NCBI GenBank assembly: GCA_943736015.1
Contig: OX031061.1
Span: 57,232,192-57,296,191 of the forward strand
DNA length: 64,000 nt
Direction: 5' to 3'
From: Tridacna crocea
Lineage: Eukaryota > Mollusca > Bivalvia > Cardiida > Cardiidae
Part shown: piece after piece, positions 24,501 to 39,500 of the stretch
How positions within the stretch are numbered: position 1 is the first letter of the stretch
How the letters are laid out: the number at the start of each line of letters is the position of its first letter
Program-made: the position numbers and the translations under genes
Notes under the pieces: model-generated
The model's database searches: none
The model's input: the letters and a program-made list of their open reading frames with translations, nothing else
What the model was told of the DNA's origin: nothing

Positions 24501-27500
24501 ACTGAGATGGCATATGAAAACATTGTGGAATAAGGAGAAAATGCTTAAGTAGTAACCAGCATTTTGTCCTTTTCTCACAAAGTTTTCTAAATTTCACAAG
24601 CAAATTGCCATCATTCGAGCCGTATTTGACTTGTTGTTTGCGATTGCTTTCAATTTACAGAAGTCTAAAATCTTGCCATTTGGTAAAGAAATCATTGTAA
24701 ATACTCGAAAGATACATTTTATCTGAGTTTAAAGTTCTTCTGCATCAATGATGTCTGGTTCTGTATTCACCAACTTTCTTAAGAACATTCTTAGTCTTAT
24801 TCTTCAGAATTTGGTCAATGCAAAAGTAACAGAACTTCTGATTGGCTAAACCATTTGGTTTAGCCAATCAGAAGTTCTGTTATTTTCACATTTACACAGT
24901 CTTGAAGAACAAGACAAAGATCGTTCTTAAGAAGGGTTGGTGAATATATATACGGGTTCCAAATGGAGTTTTACACATGATAAGAGTAAAATGTATGAAC
25001 AATTCAAAATGATACTTTGATCCCTCATTTCAATCCAATTTTCAAGCTTATATTGTATTCTGCCCCATAATCACAGAGAAAAGTAGTCAACCGAAAACAG
25101 TTCTGAATCCATACCTGAAATCTGAAGAGTTCCAGAATCCAGCAGTGTAAACCTTGGTTCCGTCATGGCAACCGGTCGGCCATCTTTATACCACCTGATG
25201 ATTGGATGCGGGTCACCACTCACCATACATCGTAGAAGGCCCAATGTGTTTGCTGGAAGTGTCTGGTTTTGTGGTCCGATCTTTATGATGGGTGGGGGTC
25301 TTGGATCGTGTTCTGGAACATGAAAATGACCGTCTGCTGAAAGTCAGGTAAGAGAATAAGGAATGTTAGTAAGTGATTAATGAAAACACACAGCAAGATT
25401 GTTAGGTATTATTAGGTTTAGAAGTCTATTTCTAAAAGCCATGATAAAAGCTATGTCTCCACGGGTTAACTCTTTACCAAACAACAAAATTTTAGACTAG
25501 TCCAAACTGAATGCATTTGCAGATGACAAAATAAATGTGACTAAAGAAATGAAATTTGTTTCCAGCAGGGTAGAAAACATTGTGGGAAAAGGAGAAAATG
25601 CTGGTTACCAGCATTTTCTTCTTTTCCCACTATGTTTTCAGAAGGCTTCTCCTAAAGGCTTGTTAAAACCAGGGATTGTTTGGTAAACAGTTAATTTCTG
25701 AGACAATGACAGGGTAAATTCTTACTTTCCAATAATCTTTTCTCTCCTTCCAAAGACAAAGAGCCAATCACTAGGGCTAAATCTAACTTGTCCTTGACAA
25801 ATACTTTCAATTCAGACAAGTCAAAAATCTTGTCATCTGTTAAAGAATCAATAAAAGAAGAAGTCTTTCTTGAAAATGCTCATAATCCCACGTAATCCTG
25901 AATTTTTAACAACCCGGAAACAGAAGCCTTTTGAAAACATTGTGGGAAAAGGAGAAAATGCTGGTAACCAGCATTTTCCCATTTATCCACATGTTTCCTA
26001 CCCATCCAGACACTTTCTATCATTTGGGCCACATTTAACCCTTTACCACTCATTGACGACTTTTTACACTCCTGAGGAAGAAGCCTTTTGAAAACATAGT
26101 GGTTACCAGCATTTTCTCCTTTTCCCACGAGGTTTTCTACCCTATCAAAGCAAAATTGTACCATTGGAGCCGCTTTGAACTTGTCGTCTGCAAATGCTTT
26201 CAATTTGGATAGGTCTAAAGTTTTGCCACGTGGTAACGGGTTAACCCTTTACCTCACAGAGCTATCCAACTTGAAAACATTTGCAGGAGCCAATTTCATA
26301 GCAGGTTAAATGGAGCAATTTTTCTTTGATAGGGTAGAAATCTTTGTGGGAAAAGGAGAAAATGCTGGTTATCAGGGTCGTTAAAAGTCAGAATTGTTTG
26401 GGAAAGGGTTAAATTATTGCCTGCAAATGCTTTCAAAATGGGCAAGTCTACACTTTTGGATCCAGTCTAAAACTTTGTCACTTGGTAAAGAGTTAAAATA
26501 GCCCAAACAGTAAATTAACCTGAATTGATAAAATCTTAAGCGATCTTTTTAATAACGCATATTGATGACAAATACAGGAAATATAAATGGTCGTATTTTT
26601 CCCATGTCACAAGTTGGAAAAAACAAACCTCAACAAATTTTCCACTAGGTGCATTTTTCTGTAATGCTGCAATGGTTTCCATTAAAGCAACAAGAAGCAA
26701 TTTGTCTTGCTTACAAGAATAAATAAATCTGTAAACCCTTCAATGGCTTAACTCTTTACCAAACGACAATATTTTGGGCTTGTCCAAATCCAAAGCATTT
26801 GCAGACAACTGTGAAGGATAGAAAACATTCTGGGAAAAGGAGAAAATGCTGGTTACCAGCATTTTCTCCTGTTCCCACAATGTTTTCTAAAGGCTTCTTT
26901 CTCAGGGTCGTCAAAAGTAGGGATTGTCTGGTAATGGGTTAACTCTTTAACAAACGATAAAATTTTAGACTGGTCCATATCGGAGGCCTTTGAAGATGAT
27001 ATGTGAAAAGTGTCTTAATGAAATTTGTCACTGAAAAGGCAGGAAACATTAAGGGAAAAAGAGAAAATTTTCTCCTTTCCCCACAATGTTTTCATACAAC
27101 CTCTTCTCCAGAGTCTTTTAACTCCCAGACTGTTTGGTAAAGGGTTAAGCATGGAAACAAACATGTTTTCTCCATTCTTGATTTTTCCACTCAATTTCAT
27201 AAAAATTTTCAGTATAAACTTATTACATGCATGGCTAGAATTTTCCTCCCCTATGCCTGATCTCTTTTTCATATTTGCTAATCCAATCCAAAAGACTTTG
27301 TTTGATAAACAACACGAGCATCATGTGGCGGTGCCAAACTTCTTCAAAATGCTTTTCATGAAGTGATTTAAAAAAAGGCAGAACTGGTTAACAATATTTT
27401 GATGCTTACCTGCCTATAACTACATTGCTTGCCATTTTGTTCGTTAGAAATCAGTCCAGGGCCTGTATTCACCAACCATTCTTGAGAATATTCTTTTGTC

Positions 27501-30500
27501 TTATTCTCCAGGATCTTCTTTATTTGTAAGTAACACAACTTCTGATTGGCTAAACCAAATGGTTTAGCCAATCAAAGTTGTGTTACTTTCAAATACAGAA
27601 AACCCTGGAGAATAAAACAAAGAACATTCTTAAGAATCATGGTTGGTGAATTCAGGCCCAGATTGAGGTATAAATCTTCAGAAATGTCAGGAGATATAGT
27701 AAAATGTCAAAGCTTCTTGAAAATATCAGTTTTGAAAATGAAGCTTCTGCATGATGCAAGTGATGATAATTATGCAAAGGACTCCAGAGCTACAATCATT
27801 CAATGTTTTCTCCAAAAAACAAACAAGCTATAAAAGCTGAAAGGACTATTTTAAAGTTCAGTGCAGGGGCTACATTTTAGTAATTCAACAACTTCTTCAT
27901 GATTTAGTTACACATCTTATCACATTTTACTTTCATCCTCCTGTTACTTATATTATGATTTTATTTGTGTTGAAATTTTGATCTGTAGCCACAGAGCGTT
28001 ATCATTTTAAAATCCCCTATAAAGAAAGTCTTCATTAGAACAAATATGGGATAAAACAGAATATAGAAGTTTGCTGTAATTAACTCATTACAAGACCACA
28101 AAATTTTGAAATCAACCAATCTGAAAGCATTTACTACAAAGTAAATGTAGCTTGAATTATTATTTCTGTCTCTAACTCTTTACCAAATGACAAAAATTTG
28201 GACTGGTTCAAATTGAAAGGATTTGTAGACGACAAATTAAATGTAATTAAAAATGATAATTTCTGTTTTGGATGGGGGAAGAAAACGTTGTGGGAAAAGA
28301 AGAAAATGCTGGTTACCAGCATTTTCTCCTTTTCCCACAATGTTTTCAAAAGCCTTCTCCTACAGTGTCCTTAAACTTTGGGATCATGTGGGAATGGGTT
28401 AAAGGGTTGAAAACATTGTGGGGAAAAGGAGAAAATGCAGGTTACCAGCATTTCATCCTTTCTCACAAAGTTCAAAGCCCTCACTGGCAGGGACCTTTAT
28501 GTCAGAATTGTTTGGTAAAGGTGTACAACGCTTGGAAAAAGAAATTAGCAAAATGGGAAGCAATCTCTTGGCAATGAACTGTTTTGAATGATTGACAAGT
28601 TGGAACCTTCTCCAGTAATCTATAGGGTATACTTTACATAACATAAGGTAAGGACTTTGAAATGCGACTCAAAGATTAATTCCCCTGAAAGAGGTGTTAA
28701 ACTATTCCATCTGTTTAACAAATCAGCTTCCTTCACTCTATTTTACTGTATACAAAACTACACAAAATTTTAAACACGTCCAAATAAAAAGCATTTGCAG
28801 ACAACAAAATAAAGGTAACTCAAGAACTGCAATTTCTCTTGGGAAGGGTAGAAAACATAATGGTAAAAGAAGAAAATGCTGGTAACCAGCATTTTCTCCT
28901 TTTCCCACTATGTTTTCAAAAGCTTTCTTTTTTAGGGTCATTAAAACTTTGGATTGTGTGGGAAAGGGATAATTCATCTCTTAAACAGACCATAAAAATT
29001 ACAGAATCATCATTTGCTTACAAGTAAAAATAAGAATTGTCTTCAAATGGGCAGAAAATGTTTGGAGGAAAACAGACGTACTGCCGTTAGCAGTTAGCCT
29101 TTTTCTTTGCCAAATAACATTTTGGACTGGACAAAATTCAGGCATACTCCAGGAAAAGAGAGTTTAAAACAACTGCAGAAAGTTTTGACCCTGGATGTCA
29201 GCCTGCACAAAAAGCATTTTTCAATGCCAACCAACACTCTGCTCATAAAGATTGGATCTACATATTCTGACAGAAGCATTCATGTGATTGTTAACCCATT
29301 ACCACACAATCCCTACTTTTGACGCCCCTGAGAAAGAAGCCTTTTGAAAACACTGTGGGAAAAGGAGAAAATGCTGGTAACCAGCATTTTCTCCTTTTCC
29401 CACAGTGTTTTCTACCCCTCCCAGAACAAATTTCAATTTTTCAGTCACCTTTATTTTGTCGTCTGCAAATGCTTTCAGTTTGGACCAGTCTGAAATTTTC
29501 TTGTGTGGTAAAGAGTTAAGAGCATGGAAAATGCCTTCTTGCATTCTACACATTGTAATGCAGCTTTCAGATTCATTGTGAGAAAAGGAGCAACCCCCCA
29601 CTCCTCATACATGCATATTGCTGATAATAGCAATAATAAAATTTCTGACCCATCACCCAAAAATGGACCATCTGGGAATTCAGTACCTCAATTAGATGAA
29701 AACAGATCAACGATAGTGCAGGTCAGTTTAAGTCATGATTTAAAAATGATTGTATAACAAGGTACAATGTCCACTTTTCATGCAGAAAATGTCATCAAAG
29801 AAAAATCCTTTGATACGATCCACACTGAAACTGTCATCTGTAAATACTTTCAATTCAGTCAGGTCTGAAATCTTATTGTGTGGTAAAGGGTTAATAGACC
29901 ATTATAAAGCAGGATAGAATAAAGCACAAAAGGGGAGAAAACTCCTTTACAGCTGTAAATTGCATAACAAAAATACCAATTAAAAACACATTCTAGCTGG
30001 CAAAAAAATTACATTCTGCGAAACAAAAACTGGTAATTATAGGCCTGAAGTGTAAGAATGATTATCTTAAATTTTTTTTTAACATTCTTTTTGTTCTTTC
30101 TTCTCAAAAATACCTAGATTCCTTTCCTCATGTAAAATGCAATTTTTCAATTCTGTTCTACACCTAGCTTTTGTCCGTTTGAGCTCTAACATGTATCAAA
30201 AATTAACTCTGTATCACACAATCCCGAATTTTAAAGACCCTGAGAAAGATAGCTTTTGAAAACATTGAAGGAATAGGATAAAATGCTGGTAACCAGCATT
30301 TTCTCCCTTTCCCACAATATTTTGAAATATTCTTCTAAGTCGGGGTCATTTGGAACTCAGGATTTTATGGCACAAAGTTAAAGGGGATTCTAAAGGAATT
30401 TGGTAGATAAAAAAAAAAAATCAAAAAGAGATTAACCCTTTCTCCAACGACAAAGTTTGGACTCTTCCAAACCGAAAGAGTTTGCAGACGACAATTTTAG

Positions 30501-33500
30501 ATTTTGAGAAAATGGCAGAAAGTTCTCAAAAAGCGTTAAAAACACTGTGGGAAAAGGAGAAATTGCTCGTTACGAGCAATTTCTCCTTTTCCCACAGTGT
30601 TTCAAAAGACTTTTACTGCAGACCCGTAAAAATCAGGGCTTGTTTGGGAAAGAGATTAACATACCTCTATTTGTCCATTTATCTTCTAACAGCCATTGTG
30701 GCATTAAAATGTGCATTATGACATTGGTTCTGTAAAATTTTGCCAACAGCCAAATTTTATCATAACTCTACCAGACAACCCCTAGTTTTAACAACACTTA
30801 GGGAGGCTTTTGAAAACAGTAAGGAAAAAGAAGGATTTTCTCCTTTTCCCACAATATTTTCGAACCTTTTCAAAAAATCTCAACATTTGAGTCATGTTTA
30901 ATCATTTGAAAATATTGTGGCAACAGATGAAACTGCTTTGTCATGACAAATTCCCCACAGATTTTTCAGCAGTAATATTCTGCCTTATAAAATAAAGGTA
31001 TCTGTACAGGTAATGAGTTAATTAAACTGTGAACTGGGAGGGGGAAAAAATACAAAATGTGGGCTAAACAGGAAGCAGATTAAGTTCAAACAGATTTATG
31101 TCCCTTTAATTGTCTTCTTCATTGTAGAAGGCAAGAAAGTCATTCTTCTGCAGTTAATTATAGCCCACTAAAATGTTGAGCATTTTGCCATCTTTTGAAC
31201 ACATTGAAGTACCATACACATAAATTTCTCATAAAAATAACACTAAAGAACAATCTAGTTTACAAAAGTACCTAAATTACATTTACCAAATAACCCCACA
31301 GTAGGTCTAATAAATAAACTGAATAAAGGTCAAATGTCACCTCTTCTGTGAGAAATATTTGAACATCTTCTTTTCATGCAAAATAATTATTGTGTCAACT
31401 TGAAACAAAAAAAGAACCCAAGCACTTTCGTTGAAATGATATCCCCCGCCCAAAACAACGCTCAACTTAAAATCGCTCCCAGTCAGCCATTTTGCATCAA
31501 ATAAAAAGAACAAAAAAGTGTCTCGGCAGAAAGGTTATTGTACACATGTGTAAAGTTTCACAAAATTCTGTCAAATGGTAATAGGTATTCATCGGGATGG
31601 AAGGACGGACAGAAGGAAGGAAGGACAGACGATGCCAACACAATATCCCTCCGCCTATGGTGGGAGATAATAAAGGTCAGGCAAGGTATATTACAGGCCA
31701 GTGTATCCGATTTGCAGACGAAAAAATAAAAGTGACTGAAAATTTGAAATTTGTTTTGTGAAGGGTAGAAAACATGGTGGGAAAAGGAGAAAATGCTGGG
31801 AACCAGCATTTTCTCCTTTTCCCACAATGTTTTCAAAAGGCTTCTTTCTCCGAGGCGTCAAAAGTATGGATTGTGTGGTAAATGGGTTAAAAAAACATGT
31901 TGCTCAGAAGCTGGGATTTGTGCCTAGAGGTGTAGAAAATATTACAGCCAGGAGGAAACACTTTCAACGAACGAAGTCTAAAAACAGTTTTTTTATCTGA
32001 ATCATTAAAAATTGAGGAATCTATGATAACGTTTCGTATCTCATCAAGTAAGTCTCATAGACTTTTTGGCCTTTAACCCATTACCACTCAATCCCTACTT
32101 TTGACGCCCCTGAGAAAGAAGCCTTTTGAAAACACTGTGGGAAAAGGAGAAAATGCTGGTAACCAGCATTTTCTCCTTTTCCCACAGTGTTTTCTACCCT
32201 TTCCAGAACAAATTTCTATTTTTCAGTCACCTTTATTTTGTTGTCTGCAAATGCTTTCAGTTTGGACCAGTCCAAAATTTTGTCATGTGGTAATGAGTTA
32301 AATGCTTTCTATTTGCACAAATCTAAAATTTTGTTCCCTCCAAATATTTTGAATGGATGTCTACTGTGATGATGTAAGAAGTGTTTTTTTCTACACAAAG
32401 ACAGCACATAAAATGTACAAGTTATCATAATATGCCAGACAGAGTCGTTCATAACACTGCAGGTTTCCTTTTATTCTTATTTTATGCAATGATTTCTTTT
32501 TATATCTTCTGTATGCATTTTCATTGAACAAATAAACCAGAGCAAATAATAAATCCTATGAAAAGAACTTGCATGGCTTTTTATTATGTTTCTTTCACAT
32601 TTTTTGCATTGTGACAGGTTTTTATCGTAAATCATTTTCTCATAAAAACACTGAAATTATCCGTCTGTACGCATACTTGCACTTCAACAAGTCTTTGATA
32701 GACTTCATTCAACAGTATATAAAACTTGATGTCATTTTATACATGTTTTTTATTCCGCACAAAACATGTCTATACCCCATGTAACTGAATAAAAAACATT
32801 CTTGATGTTTTTTTTTTTGTTTTGTTCTTTCCTGTATTAACTCTTTACCACACAATCCCAACTTTTAATGACCGTGAGACAGAGGGCTTTTGAAAACATT
32901 GTGGGAAAAGGAGAAAGTGCTGGTAACCAGCATTTTCTAAATCTTTTTCCAATATGTTTTCTACCCTTGCCAAACCAAATTTCAATTTTTCATTCACATT
33001 TATTATGTCATCTGCAAATGCTTTCAATTTGGATCAGTCTAAGATATTGTCGTTTGGTAAAGAGTTAACTCTTTACCAGACTTAACTCTTTACCAGACGA
33101 CAATATTTCAGACTGGTCCAAATTGAAAGCATTTGCAGACTAAAAAATACATTTAATTTACGAAGAGTAGAAAACATTGTGGAAAAAGGAGGAAATGCTT
33201 GTAACCATTTTTTCATTTATAACGATCATTAATTTCTAACCTGACAGATTAAGTTATTAACCCTTTATCAACAATTTAATGTTTTAACTCTTTACCACAC
33301 GAGAAAATTTTGGCCTGGTCCAAATTGAAAGCATTTGCAGACGTCAAAATAAAGGTGACTGAAAAATAGAAAATTGTTCTGGAAAGGGTAGAAAACACTG
33401 TGGGAAAAGGAGAAAATGCTGGTTACCAGCATTTTCTCCTTTTCCCACAGTGTTTTCAAAAGGCTTCTTTTTCAGGGGCGTCAAAAGTAGGGATTGAATG

Positions 33501-36500
33501 GTAATGGGTTAACTCTTTACCAGATGACAAAATGTTACACTCGTCAAAATTGAAAGCATCAGCAGTTGACAAAATTAATATGACAAGAATTAGAATTTGT
33601 TCTGGGAGGGTAGAAAACATTGTTGGAAAAAGAGAATATGCTGGTTACCAGCATTTTCTCCTTTTCCCACTACGCTTTCAAAAGGCTTCTTTTCCAGGGT
33701 CATGAAAACCAGGGATTGTTTGGGAAAGGATTAACAACCTAGTGAGACAAAACTTTCAAAAACATACAGAGCAAAGGAGTAAGTGCAGTTAAGTAGCGTT
33801 TTCCTCGTTTGCGGAGAAATTATTTACATAATGCCAAGTCATAATTAATTTTGTCACCTGCAAAATGCTGTTTAACCCATTACCACACAATCCCTACTTT
33901 TGACGCCCCGAGAAAAAAGCCTTTAGAAAACATTGTGGGAAAAGGAGAAAATGCTGGTAACCAGCATTTTTTCCTTTTCCCACAATGTTTTCTACCCTTC
34001 ACAAAAACAAATTTCAAATTTTCAGTCACTTTTATTTTGTCGTCTGCAAAAGCTTTCGATTTGGACAAACCCAAAATTTTGTTGTTTGGTAATGAGTTAA
34101 GTTAAAAAAGTCTCATATTTTGTTGGCTAATTAGTTGCAAAACAAAGACACCCACTTTGGAATAAATTAATTTTATAATTCCGCTACTTTTTGTTCGGAA
34201 ATAGTCCCGGGTTTCAGTGACCCTGAGGAGGAAGCCCTTTGAAAGCTCTGTGGCAAAAGGAGAAAATTCCATCACTTGAGCCATATCCAAATTGTTGTCT
34301 GCAAATGCTTTCAGTCTGGATAAGCCTATGACTTTGTTGTGTGGTTATTGTAACAGTAATAGAGAGAAAATTTTAGGCTTGTCCAAATTGAGAATATTTG
34401 CAGACGACAAAGTAAATGTGACTGAATAATTGAAATTTGGTTTAGAAAGGGTAGAAAATATTGTGGGAAAAGGAGAAAATGCTTGTTACCAGCATTTTCT
34501 TCTTTTCCAACAATGTTTTTAAAGGGCTTTCTTTCTTGGCATCATTAAAAGTCGAGATTGTGTGGTAAAGAGTAAAACCCTCTCTACTGATTTTCTTTTT
34601 ATAAACGCTTTACCAAACAATCCACAACTGAATGCTTTTTTCCAAGGGTTGTTAAAAGTAGGGCTTATGTGGTCAAGAGTTTACATTGTTTACTTCACCA
34701 CACAATTCCAAGTTTTTACGAAAGCTTTATAAGAAGCATTGTGTGAAAAGGAGAAAATGCTGGTAATCAGTATTTTCTCTATCTATGTTTTCCCAGACAA
34801 ATTTATACCATATTTCTTTTGTCATTTGGATCTGCTTTCAAACCATACATTATTTCATATATACAATTTCATATATATATATACTGGGGCCAGTGCACAT
34901 GTGCATGTTTTCCTGGATTTTCTTTCATTCATTATGACTTTGCACATTGAAACAGTGGTAAGCCGTAAAAAGGGATCAATCCTGTAGCAATGATGATTAT
35001 CAATGCAGTATTGGGTAAATATCAGACAAAATTTGATAACTCATTTTTCTTTACATAGCCCCCCCTCCCTTCCAAAGTAAAATAATTTTTATCACTTGTT
35101 CTTTGTCTTTAATCATACTGCACTGACAAATATCATAAAAAAAAATAGAATATACATCTCACCTTTCATATACTGTGATTTCAAAACTGTTTCAAAACTG
35201 TAAAAGTATCTAGCAAAACTGAATGCACATGCATCAAACTTGCAAATGCACTTTTCTTGCAGTCTACTTTCTGCATAAGCAACCTAACCCTTCACCAACT
35301 AATCCTGTATTTTAGCATTATCCTGAAGAACAGATGTTTTAAAACATTGCAAGTAAAGAAGAAAATACTGCTTTACAACATTTTCTTCTTTTCCAACCAT
35401 GTTTTCAGTCATATCAAAGCTAAATCCCATCATTTGAAATGCAGTTTGTCATTAACCCATTACCACACAATCCCTACTTTTGACGCCCCTGAGAAAAAAG
35501 CCTTTTGAAAACACTGTGGGAAAAGGAGAAAATGCTGGTAACCAGCATTTTCTCCTTTTCCCACAGTGTTTTCTATCCTTCCCAGAACTAATTTCAATTT
35601 TTCAGTCACCTTTATTTTGTCGTCTGCAAATGCTTTCAATTTGGACCAGTCTAAATTTTTCTTGTGTGGTAATGAGCTAAAAAATGATTTCCTTAACCCT
35701 TTACCCCATAAGGCATTTCTGTGGTATCTCTAATTGACCCTAAATAACAGCAAGAATGAAGCCATTTCTTATCTGTATATGACACCTTTTGATAGTGTAG
35801 AAATCATTGTGGCAAAAGGTGAAATTGCTCGTTACGAGCAATTTCACCTTTAGCCACAATGTTTTCCAAAGGCTTCTACAAGCAATGCGCAGAAATGAGT
35901 ATCTATGGAGTAAAGGGTTAACATCCTTAAAGTCTTGTATCATTATTTAAAAAATTCTTCCCCAAATAAAATTATAGACTTGTTTGAATTGAAAGAACAT
36001 GCAGACCTCAAATTAAATGTACAGGTAGATGAAATCATGATAATTTTCTGTAAGAGTGCAGAAAAATGTGAGGAACAAAGGAGAAAATGCTGCTAACCAA
36101 CATTTTCTTCTAATTTTTTACAAGGCTTTCAAATTTTTTTTTTCCTCATTGTATTATATCTCAGAATTGTGTGGTACGGTTGAATTCTGGTGCATAGAAA
36201 AGGCAGTCCACTGCCTGACTATAGATATAAATACATTAGATACATTAGATAATGTTTGAAAAGAAAGGGAGACACAAATAGCCATATCTGTCCATATAAC
36301 ATATAAATTGGAATATGTTATAAAACATGATAGTAAGGAAATAAAAGCTTTTTTGGCAAGGAAAATATAACTTTCACCATTGCCAATTCTTAACCCTTTA
36401 CTCCAGATACTCATTTCTACACATTGCTTGTAGGGGCCTTTGGAAAACATTGTGGCAAAAAGGTGAAATTACTCGTGACAAGCAATTTCACCTTTTGCCA

Positions 36501-39500
36501 CAATGTTTTCTATGCTATGAAAAGGTGTCATATACACATAAGAAACAGCTTCATCCTTGCTGTTATTTAGGGTCAATTAGAGATACCATAGAAATGCCTT
36601 ATGGGGTAAAGGGTTAACAAATACAGCACTTAATAAAGGTATGAATTTCTTTGCCTTTTCAGTCAGTCCGGAGTTTGAACTACTCTGAGGAAAAGGCTTA
36701 AGAAAACATTGTGGGTAAAGGAGAAAATTTCGTAAGCAGCATTTTCTCCGTTTCCCACAATGTTTTCTATCCATTCACAAACAAAATTTATTATCTGATC
36801 CATCTTTGGTTTCATTTTGCCTTCTGCAACTGTTTTTAATTTGTGAATGGAATGCATTTTCTCCTTTTCCCACAATGTTTTCCACAGACTTTTTCCTCAA
36901 GGTTATTCAAAATTGGGACTGTTCCGTAAAGGGGTGAAGCTTAATGCCACTTTCCTATTTTCCCAGTCTGTCTCTGTCTTTAAGACTATTTTTATTACTC
37001 TAAACACTCAAGGGAAGTGACCTTTTATAACTATATATAAGAAAAAACATCATAACAACTAAATAACAAAGGTTGTGTTCACTTTTATTCGCTATTGTTA
37101 AATTTCCCGGCAATTCTTTATTGCGGTTGCATTAGATACAGTTTTCATACTTTTTCTCATTAGCTAAGGAACATTTAGCCAAGTGTCTACAGTTTATATT
37201 AGGGATGGGAACGAGTACTCGATTAATCGAGTACTCGATTAATCGAGTACTCGATCAAACGTCTGATTACCGATCAGCAATTTCAATAATCGAATACTCA
37301 GAAAAAATAAAATCTTCAAAAAAATTTTTGCTTTCCTCGATATCTAGAACATTCTTACATTTAAAATTTAGAGATTGACAAAGTGACTGAGGGAATGTGA
37401 AGGGTCACTTATCTCTGACCATCGACGACAACTTATCAGCCATAAATTGGTAGAGTCTGGTCTGTGTGCAATCACAGCATGTGATTTCCTCAATTTGCAA
37501 TTTGGTGACAAACCCTGATTGTGACCCACCGTGCAATAGTTTGTTTATCAAAGCATGTTAATTGGACGTCCATAAGATTTACACGCTTGTAGATTGGTTA
37601 ATCCGTCAACTAATATTGACAGACAATAAAAAATGCGAGATAGATAATCCATCATTCTTTTCTGATCACTGAACGAGGTAACTTCAATATTCAGAGTAAA
37701 ACACCTTGACATAATCAAAATTGATCGTTACAGCAGTGTCGGTTATGTTACCGAGTTTTCAAAATTCGTCTGCTTGTTAGGCATGCAATATTGTCAGTAC
37801 TGGGACTGCAAATTATAGAAATATTTCGAAATGAGAATGTGCTCTCATTTTATAAATGTGCTCATCTATTTTATGGCATAATGTGCCAATCAGGGTGCGT
37901 TTTTTAAAACGGTACATAAGGATAACGTCAATGTACTGATTATTGAATGAAGCCTGTTTGTATTTAACAGAGCATGTAAATATTACGGACACCTACTGCC
38001 AAGTAAAAAAGACATATGCAGAGAATCAAAGTTAATTACTTTTTTATTGTTTCTTTTTTCATTATTTTAAAATAAATTCTAATATCCACTTGTAGATAAC
38101 CTCTCTGCATGTTTGGCATCCAGATTGTCAAGATGCATGAATGTAATAGCTTACTTTGAACAACGATGATTTTCAATTTGAAAACATTTCGACCACAGTT
38201 GACAAGTTCTTTCGAGTACTCGATCGAAAAGGTGACCAAGTAATTGATTACTAAAATGAGTGGCAGACCCCATCCCTAGTTTATATTACCATTCTTTGTT
38301 ATAAAGTAATAACTTACCATTAGCCCTTTACCAAACAATCCCTGGTTTTCACAACCCTGAGGACGATTTAGCCTTCTGAAAACATTGTTGGAAAAGGAGA
38401 AAATGCTGGTAACCAGCATTTTCTCCTTTTCCCACAATGTTTCTACTCTACCAAAGTCAAGTTTCATTTTTTGAGTCATGTATATTTTGTTGTCTGCATA
38501 TGCTTTCAACTTGGACATGTCTAAAATTTTGTGGTTAGGTACAGAGTAGAAAATATATGATTCAACGGATTACAACCAAAACACAGCTTAAATTCACTAG
38601 ATCACACAATTCCAAGTTTTCAAGACCTTGGGAAATTAAGACATCTTTTGAAAACTTTGTGGGAAAAGAAGAAAATGCAGGTAACCAGCATTTTCCTCTT
38701 TTCCTACAATGTTTCCTACCCTTTCTAAAATGAGTTTTGATTTCAGTCACTTTTATGTTATTGTTTGTAAATAGTTTGTATAATTATGAACTAGTGTAGA
38801 AATTTTCTGCATAATAAATAGTTAACCCATTACCACACAATCCCTACTTTTGACGCCCCTGAAAAAGAAGCCTTTTGAAAACACTGTAGGAAAAGGAGAA
38901 ATTGCTGGTAACCAGCATTTTCTCCTTTTCCTACAGTGTTTTCTACCCTTCCCAGAACAAATTTCAATTTTTCTGTAACCTTTATTTTGTTGTCTGCAAA
39001 TGCTTTCAATTTGGACCAATCTAAAATTTTGTTGTTTGGTAAAGAGTTAAATACATCATTTAACTTTTGACATTTTGGAAAACATAGGGCTGCCAACAGC
39101 ATGATCCTCATTTGATAACTTGGAAAAACATTGTGGGAAAAGAAGCAATTGCTTGTAATGAGTGTTGCCCATTTCCCAAAAATGTTTTCTATACTGTGGA
39201 AAAACAATATCCAAGTCTTTGTCCCTTTTCTCCTTTGTCTAACTCATTACCAAACGACAATATTTTAGACTTGTCCAAATCAAAAGCATTTGCAGACGAC
39301 AGAAATAGAAGTGACTGAAAATTTGAAAATTGTTCTGTAAAGGGTAGAAAACATTGTGGGAAAAGGAGAAAATGCTGGTTACCAGCATTTTCTCCTTTTC
39401 CCACAATGTTTTCTAAAGGCTTCTTTCTCAGGGTCATCAAAAGTAGGGACTGTGTGGTAATGGGTTAAGGTGTTAATTGCTTATCCTTAATGTTATTTTT

